Below, piece by piece: positions 1-12,619 of a DNA stretch of 64,000 nt (positions are counted from its first letter, which is position 1; every line of letters begins with the position of its first letter). A model generated the notes under the pieces. It was not told the DNA's origin and ran no database searches. It worked only from the letters and a program-made list of their open reading frames with translations. Position numbers and translations under genes: made by a program. Origin of the DNA: Salvelinus alpinus. Taxonomy: Eukaryota; Chordata; Actinopteri; Salmoniformes; Salmonidae. The DNA lies in assembly GCF_045679555.1 (NCBI RefSeq), contig NC_092087.1, positions 26,233,367 through 26,297,366 of the forward strand. The letters are read 5' to 3'.

Positions 1-10
1 GACTAAGGAG

Positions 11-740
11 ATGATTGTGGACTACAGGAAAAGGAGGACCGAGCACGCCCCCATTCTCATCGACGGGGCTGTAGTGGAGCAGGTTGAGAGCATCAAGTTC
101 CTTGGTGTCCATATCAACAACAAACTAGAATGGTCCAAACACACCAAGACAGTCGTGAAGAGGGCACGACAAAGGCTATACCCCCTCAGGAAACTAAAAA
201 GATTTGGCATGGGTCCTGAGATCCTCAAAAGGTTCTACAGCTGCAACATCGAGAGCATCCTGACTGGTTGCATCACTGCCTGGTACGGCAATTGCTCGGC
301 CTCTGACCGCAAGGCACTACAGAAGGTAATGCGTACGGCCAAGTACATCACTGGGGCTAAGCAGCCGGCCATCCAGGACCTCTACACCAGGCGGTGTCAG
401 AGAAAGGCCCTAGAAATTGTCAAAGATCCCAGCCACCCCAGTCATAGACTGTTCTCTCTACTACCGCATGGCAAGGGGTACCGGAGTGCCAAGTCTAGGA
501 CAAAAGGCTTCTCAACAGTTTTTACCCCCAAGCCATATGACTCCTGAACAGGTAATCAACTGGCTACCCGGACTATTTGCATTGTGTGCCCCCCCCAACC
601 CATTTTTTTTACGCTGCTGCCACTCTCTGTTTATCATATATGCATAGTCACTTTAACCATACATTCATGTACATACTACCTCAATTGGGCCAACCAACCA
701 GTGCTCCCGCATATTGGCTACCTGGACTATCTGCATTGTG
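11..740 (+). mobile_element. LINE fragment, RT C-terminal end and 3' UTR (L2/CR1-like, subfamily A)
   Basis: An open stretch at 11-547 encodes the end of a non-LTR retrotransposon reverse transcriptase. It contains the conserved block VESIKFLGVHINNKLEWS followed by a thumb-like region with FYSCNIESILTGCITAWYGN. The same segment recurs at 8320-8700, which shows it is a dispersed repeat. The open frame ends at 547, and 548-740 is 3' UTR with the block tatgcatagtcactttaa, also present near 8730. The 3' tail is missing because another LINE begins at about 745. The element enters from the left edge, so its 5' part is not visible. It is a relic with no promoter or endonuclease in view. Confidence 0.85.
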
Positions 741-744
741 TCCA

Positions 745-3112
745 GGAGGATGCCTGGTTGTTCTTTAAAAGTGCTTTCCTCACCATCTTAAATATGCATG
801 CCCCTTTCAAAAAATGTAGAACTAAGAACAGATATAGCCCTTGGTTCAATCCAGACTTGACTGCCCTTGACCAGCACAAAAACACCCTGTGGCGTACTGC
901 ACTAGCTTCGAATAGTCCCCTCGATATGCAACTTTTCAAGGAAGTCAGGAACCAATACACACAGTCAGTTAGGAAAGCAAAGGCTAGCTTTTTCAAAAAG
1001 TTTTGGGACATTGTAAATCCATGGAGAATAAGACTACCTCCTCCCAGCTGCCCATTGCACTGAGACTAGGAAACACTGTCACCACTGATAAATCTATGAT
1101 AATCGAGAATTTCAATAAGCATTTCTCTACGGCTGGCCATGCTTTCCACCTGGCTACCCCAACCCCGGCCAACAGCTCTGCACCCCCCGCAGCAACTGGC
1201 CCAAGCCCCGCCCCCGCCCCCCCTCCCGCTTCTCCTACACCCAAGTCCAGACACCTGATGTCCTGAAAGAGCGTCAAAATCTGGATCCCTACAAATAAGC
1301 TAGGCTAGACAATCTGGACCATCTCTTCCTAAAATTATCCGCCACCATTGTTGCAACCCCTATTACTAGTCTGTTCAATCTTTCTTTCGTATCGTCTGAG
1401 ATTCCTAAAGATTGGAAAGCGGCCACGGTCATCCCCCTCTTCAAAGCTGGAGACACTCTTGACCCAAACTGTTACAGACCTATATCCCTCCTGCCGTGCC
1501 TTTCTAAAGTCTTCGAAATCTAAGTGAACAAACAGATCACAGACCATTTTGAATCCCATCGTACCTTCTCCGCTATGCAATCTGGTTTCCGAGCTGATCA
1601 CTTGTGCACCTCTGCCATGCTCAAGGTCCTAAATGATATCATAACCGCCATCGATGAAAGACAGTAGTGTGCAGCCGTCTTCATCGACCTGGCCAAGGCT
1701 TTTGACTCTGTCAATCACCACATTCTTATGGGCAGACTCAACAGCCTTGGTTTCTCAAATGACTGCCTCACCTGGTTCACTAACTACTTCTCAGACAGAG
1801 TTTAATGTGTCAAATCGGATGGCCTGTTGTCTGGACCTCTGGCAGTCTCTATGGGGGTGCCACACGGTTCAATTCTCGGGCCGACTCTTTTCTCTGTAAA
1901 TATCAATGATGTTGCTCTTGCTGCTGGTGATTCTTTGATCCACCTCTACGCAGATGGTACCATTCTGTAAACATATGGCCCTTCTTTGGACACTGTGTTA
2001 ACAAATCTCCAAACGAGCTTCAAAGCCATACAACTCTCCTTCCGTGGCCTCCAACTGTTCTTAAATGCTAGTAAAACTAAATGCATGCTCTTCAACCGAT
2101 TGCTGCCCGCACCCGCCCGCCCGACTAGCATCACTACGCTGGACGGTTCTGACTTAGAATATGTGGACAACTGTAAATACCTAGGTGTCTGGCTAGACTG
2201 TAATAGGCTTTCTATTTTGCAACAAAGCCTCTTTCACTCATGCGGCCAAACATACCCTCATAAAACTGACTATCCTACCGATCCTTGACTTCGGCAATGT
2301 TATTTACAAAATAACCTCCAACACTCTACTCAGCAAATTGGATGCAGTCTATCACAGTGCCGTCCGTTTTGTCACCAAAGCCCCATATACTACCCACCAC
2401 TGCGACCTGTATGCTCTCATTGGCTGGTCCTTCGTCGCCAAACCCACTGGCTCCAGGTCATCTATAAGTATTTGCTACCTAAAGCTCCGCCTTATCTCAG
2501 CTCACTCGTCACCATAGCAACACCCACACGTAGCACACTCTCTAGCAAGTATATTTCACTGGTCATCCCCAAAGCCAACACCTCTTTTGGCTGCCTTTCC
2601 TTCCAGTTCTCTGCTGCCAATGACTGGAACGAATTGCAAAAATCACTGAAGTTGGAGCCTTATATCTCCCTCACTCACTTTAAGCATCAGCTATCAGAGC
2701 AGCTTACCAATCGCTGCATCTGTACACAGCCCATCTGTAAATAGCCCATCCAACCAACTACCTACCTCATCCCCATATTTGTTTTTGTTTTTCTGCTCTT
2801 TTGCACACCAGTATTTCTACTTGTACATCCTCATCTGCACATAGAGTATATCACTCCAGTGTAAATTGCTAAATTGTAATTACGTCGCCACTATTGGCCT
2901 ATTTATTGCCTTACCTCCTTACTTCATTTGCACCCACTGTATACAGGTGTTACTATTGTGTTATTGACTGTACGTTTGTTTATCCCATGTGAAACTCTGT
3001 GTTGTTTTTTTTCACACTTCTTTTGTTTATCTTGTCCAGGTCGCAGTTGTAAATGAGAACTTCTTCTCAACTGGCCTACCTGGTTAAATAAAGGTTAAAT
3101 ATATATATATTT
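745..3112 (+). mobile_element. 5'-truncated LINE, second family (C), inactivated RT
   Basis: This is a different non-LTR retrotransposon family, 5'-truncated. Readable pieces in order are a pre-RT region (about 760-1010, FFKSAFLTILNMHAPFKK), RT fingers and palm (about 1390-1960, including NCYRPISLLPCLSKVFE, FIDLAKAFDSVNHH and ILGPTLFSV), and a C-terminal part (1986-2744, with YLGVWLDC and FQFSAANDWNELQKSLKL). The catalytic box reads YADG near 1950 where active enzymes have YADD, so a catalytic Asp is lost, and several in-frame stops interrupt the frame. The 3' end (3040-3112) has the sequence gttaaataaaggttaaat typical of the tail of such elements. The same tail appears reversed at 30089-30188. 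Confidence 0.85.
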
Positions 3113-3115
3113 TTT

Positions 3116-4486
3116 AAAGATGCATTCGTCCCAAAGTGGTGAAACATGGCTGGCTTCTTTGCTGAGGTTTTCCCTGACTTCCAACTGTTCCCATGACGAC
3201 CATTGTTGGCAACATCACCAATCCAGGAAGTGTATTGTTAGATAACTTGTTTTCCAGTGACATTTTGGTTTGATTTAATGGCTCTGCTTCCTCTTAAATG
3301 TCATTTCAGTCTGATGATGAATTGGTTACCTGTACCCATACCATTTAGTTTGCCTTTGAACACATCTCCTCACCAAGCGAACATTGGAGAACATTCTTCT
3401 TTGCATTGACATTTTTTGAGAAACCATCCCAAATGTCTATAGATATATTTGTGTGGTGGCATCCTTCATTAATTAACATCTGAGCGTTGGCATGTAGAGA
3501 AGTCTTTGATGGCAGTGGAATGGATCCCCACAGTAATTGTGGCTTGTAAACACATTAAACCCTGAGGAATTTCATGGTTATCAGATAAACAATAACATGT
3601 TCGGTTTGCTGTTAGACGAATAAGATCCTCAAGTCACCCAGAGGGGTTCAGAGGTTTCAGTCAAGACGTTCAGGATCTCATGATGTGTAATTCTCAAATA
3701 CATAATTATGTGCATCATCCCAAATAGCTACAGTACACTACAACGTAACTGAATCCGCCATTTCTCTAACGTCCTGTTTTGCATTCTACTAAGACTTTGT
3801 GTTTTAGTCCAGCCATTTTTCTCCTTCCTCCTCCTTCTCCTCTCAGAGTACGTAATGACAGTGACTGAGCTGTTTTTTATAGTAACTGTTAGCCCTGCTG
3901 TGTCTCTGTAGTATGTCCTCACACCCCAACCTATTACTCACAGCTCTGCCCTCTCTCATTCCTCCACTACCTGCTTCTCTCTCTCTCTCTCTCCCTCATC
4001 CATTGTTTTACTATTCTCCCATCTCTTGAACTCTCTTTACGGATAAGAAAGAGAGGGGGATAGAGCGGTAGAGCCTGAAGGGACCGATTCGAAACGGAGA
4101 GACCCATAGAGAGATGGAGAGAAGCACCTGGGCAGAGGAGGACATTGACCTTAAGGGACACAGACATATCACAGACAGGGGAAAGAGGACAGAGAAACAC
4201 TGTATATCAAACACAATTGGTCTATTTAGTCTATTCAATAACCTCCCAAGGTCATATCAGCTACCACAAGAAGAAAACAATACAGGAAGACAAATGAGAC
4301 TCATATGGAGGAGACAGGGGGATCTGAATGTTTGCTACAGTTATCCTCACTAGAAAAAGAGCCACAGAAATGCATACACATCTGAAATTGTCCCTTTGTT
4401 TATGTTACTGTACATGATCATTATCCCTCTATAAACCACCACTCCAGTCTGGCACCCCCTACCTCTAGGCTAGACCACCCCAGCTG
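3116..4486. other. unannotated, apparently unique DNA
   Basis: I see no coding region, RNA gene or recognised repeat. There is a short (CT)n run at 3976-3992. A purine-rich stretch lies at about 4040-4130. Open frames here are short and do not resemble known proteins. Confidence 0.5.
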
Positions 4487-4487
4487 T

Positions 4488-4615
<128 letters not shown>

Positions 4616-4807
4616 GTAGACCGAGTCAGCCCTGCCAATACTGTACATGCACCTCAATACATCTTGTTCTGTCCATCCATCCTGCATAAATATGATCACT
4701 TCTGTAAGGTGGGAACTGGGAAAATATTCCTCAAACAGGACTCTTGATATTCATATTCATATTCTTGATAAAGAATGTTAAGCTCACTGGTTTGAGACAA
4801 CAAAATC

Positions 4808-5265
4808 TAATTTATTTATATAGCCCTTCTTACATCAGCTGATATCTCAAAGTCCTGTACAGAAACCCAGCCTAAAACCCCAAACAGCAAGCAATGCAGG
4901 TGTAGAAGCACGGTGGCTAGGAAAAACTCCCTAGAAAGGCCAAAACCTAGAGAGGAACCAGGCTATGAGGGGTGGCCAGTCCTCTTCTGGCTGTGCCGGG
5001 TGGAGATTATAACAGAACATGGCCAAGATGTTCAAATGTCCATAAATGACCAGCATGGTCAAATAATAATAATCACAGTAGTTGTCGAGGGTGCAACAAG
5101 TCAGCACCTCAGGCAGGATATAACCCCACCCACTTTGCCAAAGCACAGCCCCCACACCACTAGAGGGATACCTTCAACCACCAACTTACCATCCTGAGAC
5201 AAGGCCGAGTATAGCCCACAAAGATCTCCACCACGGCACAACCCAAGGGGGGCGCCAAATCAACC
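4808..5265 (+). repeat. abundant salmonid-type dispersed repeat, internally deleted
   Basis: The sequence begins tttatttatatagccctt and contains the blocks ctgatatctcaaagtcctgt, gctaggaaaaactccctaga and tgaggggtggccagtcc. I recognise these as parts of a very common salmonid interspersed repeat. In the longer form I remember, several hundred bases separate the block ending gtcagcacctcagg from the block aggatataaccccaccc. Here the two abut at about 5113, so the middle is deleted. It is non-coding. The class of this repeat is not clear to me. Confidence 0.6.
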
Positions 5266-5336
5266 AAATACGCGAACCTGCGCTGCTAATAACTCTATAT
5301 TGAAAATATTGTGATTGAAGATAATATATGTTCGGG

Positions 5337-5770
5337 GTTCCCGAGGGGTGCAGCGGTCTAAGACACTGCATCGCAGTGCTAGAGGCGTCACTACAGACCT
5401 GGGTTCGATCCCGGGCTGTATCACAACCGGCCGTGATCGGGAGTCCCATAGGGCGGCGCACAATTGGCCCAGCTTCGGCCGGGTTAAGGAAGGGTTTGGC
5501 CGGTGGGGCTTTACTTGGCTCATTGCGCTCTAGCGACTCGTTGTGGCAGGCCGGGTGCCAATAGGCTGACCTCGGTCGTCAGTGGAACAGTGTTTCCTCA
5601 GACACGTTGGTGTAGCTGGCTTCCGGGTTAAGCGGGCTGGTGTTAAGAAGTGAGGTTTGGCGGGTCATGTTTTGGAGGACACATGACTCGACTTTCGCAT
5701 CCCAAGCCCATTGGAGAGTTGCAGCGATGAGACAAGATAGAAATTGTGGAGAAAAGGGGGGTAAAAAAAA
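5337..5770 (+). repeat. tRNA-derived SINE, tRNA-Leu-like head
   Basis: The head contains an A-box-like segment (gcagcggtctaagacac, 5350-5366) and a B-box (gggttcgatcccgg, about 5400-5413), the internal RNA polymerase III promoter. The spacing and the GCGGTCTAAG motif resemble tRNA-Leu. A tRNA-unrelated body follows, with an A-rich end near 5755-5770. Related copies occur reversed at 10110-10414, 31447-31906 and 41277-41438. It is a retroposed sequence, not a functional tRNA gene. Confidence 0.85.
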
Positions 5771-6031
5771 TATATATACACATATATAGGTTCATTATAG
5801 TTTCTACACAATTTATAATTTCTACCTGGTTTTAGTTATTTAAGTTGATTGGAGTATATTTCATAATTTTTTATATATATATATTTAGTTTTTTTTACTC
5901 ACACACACACCCATTCAAAACCACTGGTTATTCACCACACAGCGGGAGCGTAATGATAATTGCCTATTAAGCAGGAGGCCTTTAAGGGTGCAGGTGAGGG
6001 TGTGGTTGGAGGCATGTCTAACCCACAGGTG

Positions 6032-8995
6032 CCATCTTGGTAAGATGGCTGGTAAGATGGCGCCGGAGCAGAAGGCAGATGTTTTACGTGCCCCCAACAG
6101 ATTGTGTTTTTTTGTTTGTTTATCTGCATTGTTTGTAACTTATTTTTGTACTTATTTTGTACATAATGTTGCCTCTACCGTCTCTTATGACCGAAAATAC
6201 CTTCTAGACATCAGGACTGCGATTACTCACCACGGACTAGCAGAATGCTTGTTCTTCTTTCACGACTCTGACGAGCCCGAGGATATACGGCTCCCTCGGG
6301 AACAGGTCCCGACCCCCGTTATCTGCGTGAAGAGGAGGCGGAGAAAGAGGAGCCGGAGAGTGGGCTGCCTTCTGAGAATTCGAAGGTGATCAAATAAACC
6401 CCCACTTCCATCAATTCTGCTAGCAAACGTGCGATATTTGGACAACAAAACCGCAGAGTTACGGGGAAGATTAAACTACCAACAGGACATTAAAAACTGT
6501 AACATCTTATGCTTCACAGAGTCGTGGCTGAACGACGACAATATCAACATACAGGCTGGTTATACGATGTACCGGCAGGATAGAACAGTGGCATCTGGTA
6601 AGACAAGGGTCGGCTGATTTATATATTTTTGTAAATAACAGCTGGTGCTATAGCTCATCATGATAAGCTGTAGACCCCACTACCTACCGAGAGAGTTCTC
6701 ATTTTTATTCTTCGTGGCTGTTTACATACCACCTCAGTCAGAGGTTGGCACTTAGATAGCATTGAATGAGCTGTATTCTGCCATAAGCAAACAAGAAAAA
6801 GCTCACCCAAAGGCGTAGCCGGGGACTTTAATGCAGCGGCACTTAAATCAGTTTTACCAAATTTCTATCCACATGTTAAATGTGCAACCAGAGGGAAAAG
6901 AACTCTGGACTATCTATACTCCACACACAGAGACTCATACAAAGCTCTCCCTCGCCCTCCATTTGGAAAATCTGACCATAATTCTATCCTCATGATTCCT
7001 GCTTACAAGCAAAAATTAAAGCAGGAAGCACCAGTGACTAGATCAATAACAAAGTGGTCAGAGGAAGCAGATGCTAAGCTACAGGACTGTTTTTCTAGCA
7101 CAGAGTGGAATATGTTCCGGGATTCCTCCAATGGCACATACCCCAACCAGAAGCCATGGATTACAGGCAGCATCCGCACTGAGCTAAAGGCTAGAGCTGC
7201 CGCTTTCAAGGAGCGGGACTCTAACCCGGAAGCTTATAAGAAATCCCGCTATGCCCTCCAATGAACCATCAAACAGGAAAAGCGTCAATACAGGACTAAG
7301 ATTGAGTCGTACTACACAGGCTCTGATGTGGCAGGGCTTACAAACCATTACAGACTACAAAGGGAAGCACAGCCGAGAGATGCCCAGTGACACAAGCCTA
7401 TCAGACGAGCTAAATTACTTCTATGCTCGCTTCGAGACAAATAACACTGAAACATGCATGAGAGCACCAGCTGTACCGGAAGATTGTGTGATCACGCTCT
7501 CCGCAACCAATGTGAGTAAGACCTTTAGATAGGTCAACATTCACAAGGCCGCAGGGCCAGACGGATTACCAGGACGTGTACTGCGAGCATGAGCTGACCA
7601 ACTAGCAAGTGTCTTCACTGACATTTTCAACTTCTCCCTGACTGAGTCTGTAATACCAACATGTCTTAAGCAGTCCACCATAGTGCCTGTGCTCAAGAAT
7701 ACTAACGTAACCTGCCTAAATGACTACCGACACGTAGCACTCACGTCTGTAGCCATGAAGTGCTTTGAAAGGCTGGTCATGGCTCACATCAACACCATCA
7801 TCCCAGAAACTCTAGACCCACTCCAATTTGCATACCACCCAAACAGATCCACAGATGATGCAATCTCTATTGCACTCCACACTGCCCTTTCCCACCTAGA
7901 AAAAAGGAACACCTTTGTGAGAATGCTATACATTGACTACTGCTCAGCGTTCAACACCATAGTGCCCTCAAAGCTTATCAATAAGCTAAGGCCCCTGGGA
8001 CTAAACACCTCCCTCTGCAACTGGATCCTGGACTTCCTGACGGGTCGCCCCCAGGTGGTAAGAGTAGGGAACAACACATCCGCCCCGCTGATCCTCAACA
8101 CAGGGTCCCCTCAGGGGTGCATGCTCAGCCCCCCTCTGTACTCCCTTTTCACTCATGACTGCATGGCCAGGCACGACTCCAACACCATCATTAAATTTGC
8201 CGATGACACAACAGTGGTAGGCCTGATCAACGACGAGAACGCCTATAGGGTACGAGGTCAGAGACCTGGCCGTGTGGTGCCAAGACAACAACCTCTACCT
8301 CAACATGATCAAGATAAAGGAGATGATTGTGGACCACAGGAAAAAGAGGACCGAGCACGCCCCCATTCTCATCAACGGGGCTGCAGTGGAACAGGTTGAG
8401 AGCTTCAAGTTCCTTGTTGTCCACATCACCAACAAACTAACATGGTCCAAGCACACCAAGACAGTCGTGAAGAGGGCACGACAAAACCTATTCCCCCTCA
8501 GGATCCTGAGAAGATTTGGCATGGGTCCTCAGATCCTCAAAAGGTTCTACAGCTGCTTTATCGAGAGCATCCTGACTGATTGCTTCACTGCCTGGTATGG
8601 CAACTGCTCGGCCTCCGACCACAAGGCACTACAGAAGGTAGTGCGAACGGACCAGTACATCACTGGGACCAAGCTTCCTGCCATCCAGGATGCTTGCCCC
8701 CCCCCCCCTTCACCACACTGTTGTCATCTATGCATAGTCACTTTAATAACTCTACCGACATTCACATACTTCCTCAACTAACTGGTGCCCCCGCACATTG
8801 AGTCTGTACCGGCACCCCCCTGTATATATTGTTATTTTTTACTGCTGCTCTTTAATTACTTGTTACTTTTTTCTCTCATTCTCATCGGTATTTTTTTCCC
8901 CGTAACCAACTGGGCTCGTAAGTAAGCATTTCAGTGTAAGGTCTGTTGTATTCGGCGCATGTGACTAATACACATTTGATTTGATTTGATTTGAA
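6032..8995 (+). mobile_element. near full-length LINE, L2/CR1-like subfamily A, degenerate
   Basis: This is the most complete LINE in the window. Its 5' end has three copies of AAGATGG or its complement within 30 bp (6032-6060). An endonuclease-type region follows, broken by frameshifts: NILCFTESWLND at about 6500-6540, then LPRPPFGKSDHNSILM near 6950-6990. The RT runs from about 7690 to 8400 with [56 protein letters not shown] and an intact [10 protein letters not shown] catalytic box near 8200. The C-terminal domain continues in another frame at 8272-8690. The 3' UTR ends in a (TTTGA)n tail at 8975-8995, as in L2-type elements. Multiple frameshifts and stops make it non-autonomous. Confidence 0.9.
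7683..8399 (+). pseudogene. reverse transcriptase core of LINE subfamily A
   Basis: This 238-codon open stretch is the longest intact part of the 6.0-9.0 kb LINE. It carries the RT palm: the first catalytic Asp in YIDYCSAFN, the template-grip motif SPQGCMLSP and the catalytic pair in FADDTTVV. The frame then shifts, and the thumb and C-terminal domain continue at 8272-8690 in a second frame. Because endonuclease and RT are split among at least four frames, this is a retrotransposon relic and not a host gene. Confidence 0.85.
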
Positions 8996-9317
8996 TTAGA
9001 TTGCAGGCCCATAATTTAAGAGCATTGTTTGCTGCAAAGAGGGATTGCAGGCCTCTTTTCTCTACATTCCAGAAAAATAGACATGAAATAGTTCAGAGCC
9101 ATCACCTTCCTTTACATTTCAGGTTTAGTTTTTTTCTTGTCCTGTTTTAGGGGTTTTCCTTTTAGGATCTCTCTGGGCTTGAACTTGGACTCAACCAGAG
9201 GTTTTGGTAGGACTAAGGTTTAGATACTTCGTGAATTTGCTCCTTGGACTCTTGGCTCTGACAGGACTATTGATTTGGTGTTGATGTTTTAATAATGATT
9301 TTGTTGTTTGTGGTGAA

Positions 9318-9905
9318 CAGTGGTGGAAAAAGTATTACATTCTCATACTTGAGTAAAAGTAAAGATACCTCAATAGAAAATGACTCAAGTAAAAGTGAAA
9401 GTCACCCAGTAAAATACTACTTGAGTAAAAGCCTAAAAGTATTTGGTTTTAAATACACTTAAGTATCAAAAGTAAATGTAGTTGCTAAAATATATTTAAG
9501 TATCAAAAGTAAAAGTACAAATAATTTAAAATTCCTTATATTAAGCAAACCACATGACACAATTTTCTTGTTTTTTGTTTATTTACGGATAGCCAGGGTC
9601 ACACTGCAACACTCAGACATAATTTAAAAACAACGCTTTTGTGTTTAGTGAGTTCGCCTGATTAGAGGCAGTAGGGATGACATGGTATGTTCTCTTGATA
9701 AGTGTGCGAATTGGACCATTTTCTGTCCTGCTAAGCATTCAAAATGTAACAAGTACTTTTGGGTGTCAGAGAAAATATATGGAGTAAAAAGTACAGAATT
9801 GTCTTTAGGAATGTAGTAAAAGTAAAAGTTGCCAAAAATATAAATAGTAAAGTACATATATAAAAAAAAACTACTTAAGTAGTACTTTAAAGCATTTTTA
9901 CCCCT
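9318..9905 (+). mobile_element. hAT-like non-autonomous element, copy 1
   Basis: It starts CAGTGGTGGAAAAAGTA and contains many near-repeats of acttgagtaaaagtaaa and taagtatcaaaagtaaa. Homologous copies lie at 23634-24193 and 49812-50455, where the termini CAGTGGTG...CACCACTG are preserved. In this copy the right terminus is decayed (atttttacccctttg) and no clear target-site duplication is visible. It has no coding capacity. Confidence 0.8.
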
Positions 9906-10109
9906 TTGATTTTCCTATCAATACACTATTATTACTGCGCTGACCAACTTCCAGAATCTCTTATTCCTGGCTATTTTATGCACGTTTGTTACAGCATGTG
10001 TGTGCTCCGTCGTGCACTAGCTCACATTGAACATATTAGCCTCTCAATTAAGATAAATGAAATACAGAAGTGTCAATTTGATCTGGTGATACAATGGTCA
10101 TGTGATTCC

Positions 10110-10414
10110 TTTTATTAAATATATATTTTTTCCCTTTTTCTCCCCCAATTTCGTGGTATTCAATTGGTAGTTACAGTCTTGTCACATCGCTGCAACTCCC
10201 GTACGGACTCGGGAGAGGCAAACGTCGAGAGCCAGGCGTCCTCCGAAACACAACCCAACCAAGCTGCACTGCTTCTTGACACAATGCCCACTGAACCCGG
10301 AAGCCATGTGTCAGAGGAAACATCGTACACCTGGCGACTCGAACCAGGATCTCTAGTGGCACAGCTAGCACTGCGATGCAGTGCCTTAGACCACTATGCC
10401 AACCGGGAGGCCAC
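10110..10414 (-). repeat. tRNA-derived SINE, minus strand, internally deleted, 16-bp TSD
   Basis: On the minus strand it has the tRNA-like head (the complement of gactcgaaccagg and ccttagaccactatgcc) and ends in a T-rich run on the plus strand. It is bounded by a perfect 16-bp target-site duplication, atggtcatgtgattcc, at 10094-10109 and 10415-10430. Compared with the 460-bp copy at 31447-31906, a block of roughly 150 bp between the head and the distal body is missing. Confidence 0.9.
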
Positions 10415-10430
10415 ATGGTCATGTGATTCC

Positions 10431-12600
10431 ATGTAAGAATGGTTGAGTCCATTTCCAAGAAGCACATAGCCTCTTTGACTGCAGTCAAGTATCTCTGGAC
10501 ATGTTTAAATAGGACCTGAACAAGGTGTTTGTTAATGCTTGAACAGCTGGTCTGAATGACAGATTGTTGAAACTGTTGTAACCTGGGTCTGCAGGGCTCA
10601 GTATAAATTGGGTAAAGGTAGGATTTACACAATGAAAGAACAGTGTTATCATAAGAGGACACTGTGCATGGCTCTTGCTGCGATAAACCTGCCAAAAGGT
10701 TAGTTCTGGAATGTAATTTTTGGTTTTGCTTTTTCTCAGAATCTAATGAAAACCTGTTGTCTTTCTGCACCACCTGCAACAGGGTGAGTCAACAATGTTG
10801 TGTTTTTTTAGATAAACACAATGAGTGAGCTGTGTGTGTTGGGTGGAGCAAGACCCAAATTCTGGGGTCTTGTCAAGGCTGCAGGGCTCTGTTGTCATAA
10901 CGGCAGTGACTTTCGCCAGTGACTTCATCCCAGTCCATTTACACACACAGAGACAGCTCAGCTCTGAGAAACTTCTGCCAAGCCAGGATATAAACTCTAC
11001 TCAGCAAGTTCTGCCACTCCCTCTATCTCTGCTGAGCTGATAACAGGGCAAACATAAAAAAAACAGAGATTACTAAAACAGTGAGTGAAGACATTCCAGA
11101 CAAACTGCTCCACTCTCTCAGAGAAATATGTGTAAGGGCAGACTTGTTTATTGTCTGTGAAAAGTTTTGCAACATTTATACTGATCTATAGAGCCCTTTC
11201 TCACAATGGTAAGATTAATCTTGTTGATTGTGTTGTATTTATTTTGCCATTGAAAATGTGGCAATGGTCATAACAGATTTACCTGACCACAACGGTGAAA
11301 TGTATGTTGTTTATTTTTCATTGTTTGCTGGTGCATCACTTGAAGGTCATTGATCTGAAGTCTGTGTAGCACATTTACTTTCCTCAGAGAGCCAGTGTCT
11401 GAGCCGCCCAAGCAAATCATAATAATCATAAACACAAGAGGCACTGCTTCCTTGTGGTTGTGTGGCACACATCTGGACTTCCCTCAGATTAAACATCCCG
11501 TATGTGACCTGAGCTGGAAACGATTTGTTCACCGGCAGCGCCGTCACTCATGCCAGAAGGAAGAGGGGGTTGAGAATGGACCACTCCAGTGAAACGATTC
11601 TAGGTATGGAGTTCATTTGGCTAAAGGTCTTAGTTGCAGTAGAATGATATTTGGCAGCGTTTGAAGATGTAATCTCCCATTGGATTTTCATTCACTGGGC
11701 AGGATGGGAGGGTGCCAGTCCCCTTCTCCCGGGGGTAAGACATCCCACCCATATCAGGGTCAAGCTGGCTCTTTATAAACACTAATTAAATGTCCTGAAA
11801 ATGGCTTTCTGGTTTTACACATAAAAAAGACAGGAGTACAGTGTTGTGAAAGAACAAAGGAGAAAGAAAAAACAGATAGCACAGGACATCATCTTAACAG
11901 CGGAATTATTGGTTTTTAGGAAATGTTATTGATTCATATTTGTTTTATCATCAGACCGCATCCTATTTGAAGAGAAAATATTAAGAGAAATCATCAGTAC
12001 AACTGTGTCTGGTCTTGTCATTCAAACAGCAGTCCTGTTTTACAATTGTTAGAAGCGGTCTATAACAAACTGCTCACACGATCTTGGCTCCCACACTCAA
12101 CAAAACTGTGTTTAAGATTATTTTGTTTTGGACCAAATCAATCACAAAAATCTTGAAGGTATTTCCTCTCTACTTCTGTCTTTTTCATTCCTTCTTTTCA
12201 TCATGGTATTTTAAGCAGCTGTATGCTCTGAATAAAACCTCTAATAAATAATATCTATGATGATATCTTACAATGGTAACACAAGCCAAAGGTATACTTC
12301 ACTAAGAGTTAAATGTGCTTGATTAAGTGTCTGAAAACAGATGCCTCAGGTTCTCTCATGAGAGTAGGGGAGGAGGGAAGGGACCCATATTTGAGTGTGT
12401 GCTATTGATTTAATTTCACCCGATTTTTTTCTAACCAGAGAGGAGCTGACGTCAGTATCAGCAGCCCTACAAGGAGCCTCACTCGAAAATACTTCCCCTG
12501 CCTCTGAGATCCTGTTACACTACACAATAACATGAACATTAGGAGTCTATTTTATTTACAAGTTTGGGACAATTCCAGCTAAATTCCACTCAATTCAGAA
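10431..12600. other. unannotated, apparently unique DNA
   Basis: No coding region with recognisable similarity and no recognised repeat was seen in this stretch of about 2.2 kb. The open frames on either strand are short and compositionally ordinary. Confidence 0.4.
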
Positions 12601-12619
12601 TTTGTGTGGAATTTGTGTT

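Noticed and set aside
5337..5420. tRNA-Leu gene
   Set aside because: The A and B boxes are recognisable, but there is no complete cloverleaf and the sequence continues into a SINE body found at several places.
10171..10779. 202-codon minus-strand frame
   Set aside because: It begins in a SINE and runs into unique DNA without any recognisable domain.
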